Below the pieces are notes generated by a model. It was not told the DNA's origin. It did not search any database and was given only the letters and a program-made list of their open reading frames with translations. A stretch of 64,000 nucleotides of DNA from Strigamia acuminata (lineage: Eukaryota; Arthropoda; Chilopoda; Geophilomorpha; Linotaeniidae), in contig OX442317.1 of the NCBI GenBank assembly GCA_949358305.1, forward strand, positions 3,662,186 to 3,726,185. The letters run 5' to 3'. Position numbers and translations under genes: made by a program. Positions 9,301-19,600 of this stretch are shown in pieces. Each line of letters begins with the position of its first letter. The stretch's first letter is position 1.

Positions 9301-12300
9301 TTGCGATAGTAAAATTCCCAATTTGTTTTCGCTGTTTAATCGTTTATTATTCCATAATTAATCTCTTAAGTCTTCTTTACAAAATAGTTAAAAAAAATAA
9401 TTTAAAAAAAAGTTATTATTCGTGACTTTTGGCCCACTCTGTACATATATTAAGTAAATGAGTATTGAGTACCCAATTCTTAAATTACTTCTAAATAAAA
9501 TTCTATCTTGTGTTACTGCATATAGTGTGCAATGCATTCATAAATAATTCCTTGAAAGAATTTACATTTATTTTCAAAATTCGATTAGGAAAAAAAAAAC
9601 ACTTGGACTTTCATTCACTAACTTTTTCAGTTGCACCAAAAATTATGCCATTTTCGTTCCAAGAAGATTTATTGCGTGAAGGCATGAGAGCTAGACTTCA
9701 ATGTGTCGTGAGTGAGGGAGACTCACCGATTACAATTCAATGGCTCAAAAACAATGATGTAATTCCAAATGAATTAGACATTAAAATCCAACAATTAGAC
9801 GAATTTTCAAGTATCCTCAATATAGGACATATAACTCCCAAACATAATGGCAACTACACTTGCAAAGCTAAAAATGCAGCAATAACCGTGGAACATTCAG
9901 CCGTATTAAATGTCAATGGTAATGGTTTTCTTTTCTTGTATTTTGTTTTGCAGTTCCTCCAAAGATTATTCCTTTTGCCTTTGTGGATGATCAATTCTAC
10001 AAAGGAATGCGTGCCCATATCACATGTGCTGTGAGCCAAGGAGATCCGCCGTTGACATTTCAATGGTTAAAAGACGATCGCCCGATCCCAACTTCTTTGC
10101 AAGATGTGGCAACGCGTCAATACGACCAATACACGAGTTCTCTAAGTATTGACAGTGTTTCTTCCGTCCATACGGGAAATTACACATGTGTTGCTTCAAA
10201 TCGGGCGGTGACGGTCAGCCACACGGCGCAACTTCTGGTTCACGGTAAATAATCAATTCATTGATTTAATCCATTCGGGGGTTTCTTTTCCAGTTGCGCC
10301 CAGGATCATTCCCTTCTCGTTCCAAGACAAATCTGTGGTGGAAGGCAGACAAGCGAGGGTTATGTGTGGGCTAATTGAAGGAGATGCTCCTGTCACTTTT
10401 ACTTGGTTGAAAGATGGACTGCCAATAAAGCAAAAAGATGTAGAAATTAAACGTGCTGACGATAACTACTCCATACTTTCCATCCACAGTGTCACTCGTG
10501 GCCACACTGGAAACTACACTTGTGTGGCTACAAACGGCGCTACCAGTTCTGAATACACTGCTTCCTTAATAGTTAATGGTAATTGCTAATGTAACTGTTT
10601 CAATTGTTTTCAGCTGCCCCAAAAATCATTCCCTTCTCCTTCCAAGACGGTCAATTATTTGAAGGAGTTTTTGCGAGGGTTTCGTGCGTAGTTTATCAGG
10701 GAGATCTTCCAATTACAATAAAATGGCTGAAAGATAACCAACCATTATCTAACCTTGAGGGTGTTAATGTCCGACAAGTTGATCAATTTTCCAGCATGCT
10801 AACCATAGAGAAAGTGCAACAAATTCACAGTGGCAACTACACTTGCACAGCGACAAACTCCGCAGCTTCAGCCAGCTCGACGGCAATCCTTGTTGTCAAT
10901 GGTATGACAATCAAGTGATTAGTATTCTCTTTTCTTATATTTTGCAGTCCCTCCAAAAATTGTACCATTCTCATTCCAAGATGGGAATTTACTCGAGGGC
11001 ATGCAAGTCCGAATGTCTTGTGTAGTCAGCCGAGGAGACTTACCTTTGAACATTTCTTGGCTCAAAGACAATAAAATTGCTTCCCTGCAATCTTCTGTTA
11101 GCGTGCATAACTTAGACGATTACTCCAGTGTCCTGTCAATTGACCCAGTGACTAAACAACATGATGGCAATTACACATGTGTTGCTAAAAACATGGCTGG
11201 AACTGACACGTTTGTTGCTTCAATAACTGTTAATGGTAAATTATCGTTCAAGCAGTTAAAGAAGTTCTGTTGCCATGTTATTTACTGAAATCAACTGTAG
11301 ATGAAAGGAAATATCAATTATTAAAATTTCACATAAAAAATTAAATCTTTTTTCATTAAAAAGAATAAGCTTATAAGATAATATTTCTACTTCAAGTTTG
11401 CAAAAGTTTAGGCAATTTTAATCCAAATAAATTGCACGCAAAGAAATTGAGTAGAAAATAATATAACTTTGTAAGAGCTTCATGACTACTTTTCTTAAAA
11501 TGCTTTTACTTCCGTAAAAATTAAGTCCTAATTTTTTTTCCTTAAAACTTATTTATTCAGAATTACCAAAATGGGTTGTCCAACCCAGTGACACTAAAGT
11601 TCCTATTAGAAGTTCAACTACCATACCTTGCATAACTACAGGATTTCCAAAACCAACAACTACTTGGTACAAAGTGCAAGGTTGTTCTAACGAATCCACA
11701 CCATTCAAACATTCCAAATAATAACATTTATATATGATTAAGGCTCTAATGCTCGAGGAATGAAAAACTTAGTTCAAAATGGGAATAACTACAAACTGTT
11801 GTCAAATGGTTCACTTCTTATTGAATCTGTCAACATGGAGCACGCTGGATATTACTTCTGCGTGTCAAGCAACACAATCGGAAGCATCAGTGAAATGGCT
11901 CTACTATCCATCAGTTGTAAGTGACAAAATTGCTCAATCAAATAAAATCATAATCAAATAAAATTTACTTTTCAGCAGTTCCCCCTCAACTACACAAAAA
12001 AATTCAAAATGACACCGTTAAAAATGGAGATTCAGTACATTTTAAATGTATTGCACACGGAGATAAACCCATGACATTTGCTTGGTACATCAATGGCCAA
12101 CTGAAGAATGTGAGTAATGGAAATAACGGGTAAGTCCCCACAAGATCCATACAGTAAAAATCAAGCAATCAGTCATCCCAACTCACTTCAAGGTATCTCG
12201 TAAAGCAATCGCACGATATTGCGAGTGAAACCTCAGAGTTTGCCATAATGAAAGCGGGTCGGCAAGATTCAACAAACTTCATGTGCAGTGTGCAAAACTC

Positions 12301-15300
12301 CTATGGTTCGGAGAATGCTACATTCAACTTGCTGGTTTTAGGTTTGCATTGATTTTAAGAACCACCTGTTTATGCGACATAATATTTCATCATAATAGAA
12401 AAGCCCGATGCACCCGGAGATATCAAAATAATAGAAGCGAATAATCGCACAGTGGTAATAGGCTGGGCGGCACCATTTGATGGAAACAACCCGATCAATA
12501 AATTCATCTTGCAGTACAAACTTACAACTGGTAAACAAACAATTACAATACAAAATACAAAATCTGATAATCTGATTCTGATAGACAATTGGGAGCTAGG
12601 AACTCGAAACTTGACCCTTCCAGGGCGGAAATTGCAATCAGCAATCAGTAATTTGAAGCCATCAGCAAATTATCATGTTCGCATAATTGCTGGTAATGAT
12701 ATGGGACTAGGATTACCCAGTGAGGAAATAGAAGTTCTGATGCCTGATCAAGGTAATGTGTTACTGTTAGATTAAGAATGAGAAATATTTCAAAATGCAT
12801 AATTATAGCTCCTGCTGGACCTCCTTTAAATGTGAATGCCATCGCAACCGACTCCAATAGCTTAAAAGTATCATGGGAGGTAACAACAAACAAAAATCCA
12901 CACTTCCTCCACACTCCATGTTACTTATAGTTTTCAAACAATAGGCACCTCACGTACAGCTCAGAAATGGCATCATCAAGGGATACAACATTGGTTATAA
13001 AATTGCGAGCTCATCCAGCGCTTATCAGTTTTGCATGTTGGAAGTTCCCGAAGATTACACGGCCACTCTCTCGCTGCCCATCAATGATCTGCACAAGTTC
13101 ACTCAGTACAGCGTCGTTGTTCAGGCTTTCAACGACGGCGGAAAAGGACCGCTGTCGAAACAAGTGATCGCCGTAACTTCGGAGAGCAGTTGAGTCTAGT
13201 GAGCACCCCATAGTATGATGTATTTAGGGTTTATTTTTCAGTTCCGACGAAACCACCTCAAGACGTCAAGTGTTCGGTGTTGTCATCGCAAAGCATTCAT
13301 CTCACTTGGCACCCACCACCGCTAGCGAGCATTCACGGGATTCTGCAGGGATTTAAAGTGAATTTCAAACCAGTCAAAGATCAGAGTATGTGTTGACGTG
13401 GATTGCAATTTTTTTTTCAACCAACAATTTCCATTAATTAGAAAATATAGCACCAGAAGTCAAAACAATGAACACATCGACCAAACTAACACTTCAAAAT
13501 TTGGAAAAATACACAAATTACAGCGTACAAATATCAGCAACGACTCGAAGTGGAGAAGGAGTTAAGAGCGAATCCATATTCTGCAGGACATTCGAAGCCA
13601 GTAAAAGAATTTTTTGTAAATCAATACTTTTTAAGTTAACTCAATATTGCACCTCAGTACCAGACATTCCTTCCGATGTGAAAGTTTTGCCAGTGTCTGC
13701 TCAATCAGTTATCGTTGCCTGGAAAGCTCCAACTCAACTGAACGGCATCATTACTAAATACACTGTATACGTTCAACCATCTGGAGCAACCAAAGAAGTA
13801 AATGAGTAAAATACATTTCATATTGCGTATTCTTAATTTGCCGTGCCATTTGTAGGTAAATGTGAAGAAGCAAACTGTTGGTGGAAATACAACTTTCTAC
13901 GAAATTAACAATTTGAAACAAAGCGAAACGTACCAATTTTGGGTAACGGCTTCAACAGTGATCGGAGAAAGCGCTAAAAGTCGAATTGTTTCCCAATCCC
14001 CCAGCAGCAAATTACGTGAGCTGAGCAATGGCTGTCAATGCTATCGGTACTACACTAATTTATTTACTAGGTGCCGCAAAAGTCGCTGGATTTGGAAGTT
14101 CTCTCGTCATCAGCCAAGGGGAAGATGTTCTCCTTCCGTGTAAAAGTGTTGGGATGCCAACACCGCAACAACGCTGGATGAGTAAGAATTAAAACATTTG
14201 CTTTGTACGATTTATGAATTTCATTTCAATTTTTGGGAGTGGAAATATTTTCGATTTGGACCACAAACGTACAACTTTAGCTGATGGATCCCTCCTTATC
14301 AAAGACACGGATGAGTTGGATTCGGATAACTACACATGTCACGTGCAGAATGAACATGGACACGATTACATTACTTACAGCGTAATTGTGCAATGTAAGA
14401 AAATAAATCACACACACGTTTGCTTAACTCATACTCAATTCAAACAAAAATTTTTGTACTAAAGCGGCCCCCGGAACTCCGTTTGTTGAAATTTCATTAA
14501 TTACAACTTCGTCTATTGACATCCAGTGGAACGTTGAAACAAATGGAGGCAGTCCAGTACTTGGTAATATAAAAAAATATATATTTTTATTTCAACCAAA
14601 AGTATACAATTCATCATATACAAATCTTTAGGATACAAATTGTACTACAAACATGATCACAGCGAATGGCAGTTAATCGATTTAGACGCAGCTACAAATT
14701 CCTTCCACTTGGACGGTCTCCACTGTGGAACTAAATATCAGATGTACATGCTAGCGTATAACAAATTGGGACAAGGAAAAGCTACCCACGTGATTGCCAC
14801 TGCAACCAAAGGAGGAGGTAAACATTCATATCTGAACTAATATTCTTTTCAATCTATGCATTATTACTCCCAGTTCCGACCTCTCCATCCAAATCTTCTT
14901 TGATCGAGGAAGGATCAAACTACGTCATCCTCAATCTGGATTCGTGGTTCGTCGATAAATGCCCCATCAAATACTTCGTCGTTGAATACAAAACTCGCAC
15001 TTCCGCCCAATGGACTCTGCTGTCGGACGACGTGAATCCGGACAAACACAAGATCACTTTGCCCAATTTAGCACCGGCAACTTGGTACAATCTGAGAATG
15101 ATCACTCACAGCAGTGCAGGCACCGCAGCAGCCGAATACACTTTTGCAACTCTCACGATTGACGGGGGTACATAAAACGGAAAATAAATTAACACCGATT
15201 ATTCACTTTTATCGTTTTCAGCAACCATAATGCCAGCAACTATGTCCGATGACGCCGGTATAAGACCAATCGCATTCAAGTTTGAACTCAAACACGTGAT

Positions 15301-16237
15301 CGCCGTCACCTCCGGAACCTTAATACTCATCCTGGTCGTAGTGATCGTGTGGATTTGCAACCAAACAACTAAATCCAAGAAAAGTCACCGCCGAAAGTCG
15401 ACTCCCAAATTCTTCCCCCAATCCGAATGCGGAAGTGACACCACCTACAATGGCACCTATTGTACCTATGGGCCGGGAAAAGCAACTTTTCAAAATACAC
15501 GTACGTGATAAACAAAATGTTACTACTTTTCGTAATTATTTCAATTGCAGTGAGAAAAGGAGATGTAGCTCCATACGCCACCGGTCATTTCTCGGATCAC
15601 TACCAAGCCGAAGAACTCGCGATGCTTAATTCAAATCACCCAATGATGGGTTTCGGCAACATGATGGCTGCAACGGTATTTTATTCCCTTTTCAATTTTG
15701 CCTTTTCAATTTAAATTTAAAAAATCCAAATGCAAATATACGTAGCATTCAATATATTACAGACAGTCCCCTTCTATCCGCAGGGCCGTACCAGTATCCC
15801 ACCAGGAGGAATGAGTAAATAAAATATAACGTAATAAATATCTAACATTTACAAACACCGAATTTTTCTTTATAATTTAGGCGCCGCCGAATTCGCTCAC
15901 TTTCAAGCACAAAACCAGGCATTTGCTACCGCTCCACCGATGTCCGATTGCTACGGCGGAAACTGCTCTTACCCAATTAAAAGCCACGCTACACCTCAAC
16001 ACAAAATGGATGCCATTTTACCACCCCCTCCTCCACCACTCCCAGCTCAAGGGTAAGTGTTTAATGTACTAAAATAAAAGATTATTTATTTCTTATATTT
16101 TATTTAGAGCTGTGGAGACTACATTCACATTTCCCTCTCTGCCCGAAGCAGCTGCGGCAGCTGCTAAGGAAAAGGCTCCAAAAGGAGACAAGTACGATGC
16201 ACCATGGGATGCAAAACGTGCTCAAAATATTGAGTGA
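6344..16237 (+). CDS. Dscam-like adhesion receptor, gene 1 (37 exons)
   Basis: Single-pass Ig/FnIII receptor of the Dscam family, expected in cell-cell recognition. With one Ig7 exon the protein is about 1832 aa: signal exon 1-19, Ig1 20-124, Ig2 to 228, Ig3 to 327, Ig4 to 407, Ig5 to 506, Ig6 to 597, Ig7 to 693, Ig8 to 791, Ig9 to 892, FnIII 1-4 to 1298, Ig10 to 1387, FnIII 5-6 to 1580, TM about 1607-1630, then the tail. Exons: 6344-6401, 6797-7111, 7170-7331, 7398-7547, 7603-7720, 7782-7960, 8024-8263, 8328-8624, 8684-8794, 8858-9019, five Ig7 exons (9631-11235), 11561-11680, 11743-11916, 11976-12129, 12193-12341, 12399-12530, 12585-12752, 12809-12879, 12945-13188, 13242-13385, 13442-13600, 13658-13797, 13856-14015, 14071-14181, 14239-14394, 14465-14563, 14632-14817, 14874-15167, 15222-15500, 15551-15675, 15763-15814, 15881-16052, 16108-16237. 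The summed length (6651 nt) is a multiple of three. It ends ...NIE, while the other genes end NVD or NVE. Ig2 and Ig3 are each split over two exons, as in Drosophila Dscam1. Confidence 0.9.
6707..6724 (+). promoter_or_regulatory. CTCF-like motif in intron 1 of gene 1
   Basis: CCACTAGATGACGCCACC fits the known CTCF core CCASYAGRKGGCRSY except for one G to A. It lies 72 bp before exon 2. A related motif stands in the same place in every gene of the cluster, followed by a GCGGRRAATTYAAA-type stretch (near 6755 here). Binding is an inference. Confidence 0.4.
9069..9442. mobile_element. MITE with 24-bp terminal inverted repeats (gene 1, intron before the Ig7 cluster)
   Basis: Left end ACAGGGTGGGCCAAAAGTCA (9069 on) and right end TGACTTTTGGCCCACTCTGT (to 9442) are inverted repeats of 24 bp with one mismatch. 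The arms continue as imperfect palindrome. The 374-bp element has no coding capacity. Without it, the 611-nt intron would be 237 nt, closer to its counterparts (166-171 nt in genes 3 and 5). Confidence 0.85.
9631..11235 (+). other. Five-exon Ig7 array of gene 1
   Basis: Exons 9631-9918, 9954-10244, 10294-10578, 10614-10901 and 10948-11235 are 285-291 nt, phase 1 at both ends, and each encodes one Ig domain opening with a (V/A)(A/P)P(K/R)IxPF(S/A)F signature. This resembles the Ig7 exon class of Dscam1. Separating introns are 35, 49, 35 and 46 nt, whereas the other introns of this gene are 50 nt or longer. Donors and acceptors look normal. Joining neighbours would need very short introns, so mutually exclusive use is likely. 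Non-adjacent pairs are not excluded by length alone. Confidence 0.8.
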
Positions 16238-16608
16238 GACATTTATACTCCGTTTAATTCCCTTTTTCGAATTTAAATTATAAATATTGTGATTGTGATT
16301 AGAGATTAGAGTACTTAAATCAAACCTTTCTCTGTGAAGGTCAACTAAAACTGTTTTGCATAATATTTAAAATACACACCGTACATTATTTATTATAACT
16401 ATTTATTGTAATGTTTGAATCTACTTGTAGTAATAAAAAATCTTCATGTTTGTTTAACTAAATTAATGAACCTTACCACTCTACACCGTAGGTCGATTTT
16501 TTTACACAAATATTTGTAGTAGTTTTATAGATACTTTAAAGTCTGAATAAATTTGTTAGAAATCAAAATAAATTTCCAAGATTAAAAATAAAAATAAAAT
16601 TGCTGAAA
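16238..16608. other. 3' flank of gene 1 and spacer
   Basis: AT-rich 3' UTR-like sequence with an AATAAA at 16432-16437, a candidate polyadenylation signal. No ORF with a domain. Confidence 0.45.
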
Positions 16609-16695
16609 CCAAATTCAAATTTCGTGACAAATTATAAGGAAAATTGCTATTGGCTAGATTCACGGACTCCTCGTGAAATCAAGACTCTACTCATC
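16609..16695 (+). promoter_or_regulatory. Conserved 5' block of gene 2
   Basis: Same block as before gene 1, more diverged. CTATTGG is at 16647-16653, 43 bp before the ATG. Confidence 0.45.
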
Positions 16696-19600
16696 ATGGA
16701 CTTCTATTCGAAATCCAGAGTATTAATTATACTCATATCCACCATCTACCAAGGTAATATACACCATTTTTCCGTTCTAAATCAACAAACATCGGGACAA
16801 TGACCTTCAATTCACATCCTTGTTTTGTCCTCACGATCGTGAGGAGTCACGACAACAAACTCACAAAGAACAAAACATAAAATTACTTCTTTCAATCTCC
16901 TACACTCACTCGAAGCGATTACTTACTACTAAACCTACAATTTCATCCCAAAACTTCAATGATTTTGCTCATTTTCCAGTCAAAAACCCCAAATTGAGTA
17001 GCGTGGTTTCTCTAGCAAATTTTCCACGTGTAATTCTTGCCACGAGATGACGCTACGGTATCTGCGCCGACGAAAGCTTCATAAAACGAGCGGAGAATTT
17101 AAATTTGAAAAGTCGGAAGTGACACCACCTACAATGGCACCTATTGTACCTATGGGCCGGGAAAAGCAACTTTTCAAAATACACGTACTTGGCCTGCAGT
17201 GAAGCATCAAGGGGATGCTTCTCAAAATGTGAAAAACAATAAAATAAAAATTAAAAAAAAAATTAAATTAAAAACTTTGATGAAATCACATTTCTATTTC
17301 ATTTTATTAAGGTTTTGGAGACACTTTAAAACCTCCTGAATTCAGCAATGAACCACCTTTCCGCGCCGAATTCTCAAACACCACCGGAACCAAAATCCCA
17401 TGCGCCGCAACCAGTTCTCCTCCTCCGAACATCACTTGGATTCTAGCCGATGGGAATCCCGTGCTCAACATAAACCAACTGAGATACGTCACAGACGAAA
17501 AAACTTTGGTTTTCCAACCATTCGAGGCGAAAAACTACCGACAGGATGTGCACGCTGTCACCTACAAATGCATCGCAAACAACGCGGCTGGGACAGCTAT
17601 AAGCCGGGAAGTCCACGTTCAAGCAGGTTGAATAAACAAACAAATTCTGTATTTGTGTTTGCTCAGTGTCTTCTATTTCAGTCATGGATCAGCCATTTGA
17701 ACCTCACGTCTACGACGCTTTTGCTACCAAAGGGAGCACAGCGGCCATCAAGTGCATTGTATCAGGAGCAGTCAGCAATTATGTGATTGTTGACACCTGG
17801 ATTAAGGACAACCAGCAAGAAATTAAAACCTCCTTCTTTGATGGTATAAAAGAATGTCACAAAACCATTTTATCAAAGCTTTAAGCCGCATGCCGGTACA
17901 GTGCGAGTTTTACCGGCATGCCGATAAACCCCGTATTAACCGGCGAATTTTTTTCAATACGAATTGAGCCTAAACAAGCATAAAAAGCATTTTTAGATGT
18001 CCAAAATGTAGAAAATTGGCTTAAATTTCTATAAATTTACCCAGATTTTAGTAATAATCTTCAGAAAATCAAGAAAACTCAAATTTCAGGCCCAAATTCC
18101 AACATAATTATTCCAAAAACCTGGTAAACCGCCATGTCCAACAACATGCGGCTTAAAGCGGGGTAATACAATAACAAATAATTTTACTTACCTTCCATAA
18201 TAAACAGACAAGAAGTATACAATAACAAAAACTGGTGATTTGCTTATTTCAAACGTGGACAGTGCTGACGCTGGTAGCACTTACATTTGTGTAGCAAAAC
18301 ATCGCCTTACTGGTCAGGTAAAAACGAGTGAAACAGCTGGAAAACTCTTTGTCACTGGTAAGCATTCCACTATACGATAAAGAATATTCAAAGTGAGCAA
18401 ATTTCGTTCAAATGGCTTTGCAGAATCCGAAGGAAATGTTCCTTCAAAGATATTCGACATTGAAAAATCCGTGACTGTGCCAGCCGGTAGTCGAGCAGTT
18501 CTCCCTTGCGTCGGCCAAGGCAACCCCACACCAACTATTAAGTATTGATCGAGTATCGACAAAATTAATATCTTTTTGATGTTTTTTTCTTCTCGAGGTG
18601 GTTCAAAAAAGATTCCAAAGGCAGTTTAACACCTGTCAATTTGAAGGGAAATTCAAAAACGACCGAATTGTCATTGATCATTTCCAACGTTGAGGAAGCC
18701 GATTCTGGATTGTACGTGTGTCTTGCAGAAAATGTTGTTGGAACTGCCAGAAAAGAACTCATTTTGCGCGTACAAAGTGAGATTTCCATTCCAATCCAAA
18801 GAATTAAAGAGAAATTAAATTTTTGCTTCATTGCTTACAGAACCAATGGAGATAACTATTAACCCTTCGCAATTGACTGTGGAATTACACAACCAACAAA
18901 ATTTAGTATGTGACATAAAAACTAGCTCGGATGTCACTATATCGTGGTACAGAAATGGAAACGTACTTCCAAAAAGCAACGGAAAAACCCTGACTCCAAA
19001 TCAAAGTGGAATCTATCAGTGTTTTGCAAAATCTGACGACGACATGATTCACGCTACTGCGCAAGTCACTTCTGAAGGTACGACTACTGCGCATCGCATA
19101 AGGTTCTAAATTTATCTTTAACAATATAGGGTGTATCAAAAAATGTATACAGATTTAAATTAAATATACAGGGTGTCCCAAATGAACGAAGCCAGTCAAA
19201 TAACAAAAAGACCATTTGAGTGAGATGAATGAAACAAATGTAGAACTAGTGAACTAAGTGAGGGCATTTCAAAAATGTCAAAAGATTTGACCTCTGACCT
19301 TTTCTTCAAGGTCATTCCAACTCTAACTTCTAAACTAAGACTGGTAGATCAAAATTCTCAATTGAAAAAAGAAAGAGCACCTTCTGTTTAGTAGAAAACT
19401 GCTCATCAAATTTACTCCGACACAATAACAGATAAAATTATGAAAGAAATAAATCAGCCAACCATACGTTTAGTTTAAACACCCAAACAGTTTTTTTGAG
19501 TGTAATACCTAACAAAAACAAAACAAATTCGTAGTTTTTCTATCAAAGGGTTTTCAATCTTGCGATTACAACAACAAATTTAATTTTTTTTTGCAGATAT

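Noticed and set aside
9631-11235. Five Ig7 exons read as five constitutive Ig domains
   Set aside because: It would give a 13-Ig N-terminal stack unlike the Dscam family and needs splicing of 35-nt introns. Kept as the alternative to be tested by transcripts.
13856-16237. Small separate genes suggested by ORFs such as 15230-15508
   Set aside because: They are single exons of the Dscam-like genes with proper splice sites and matching phases in all copies.
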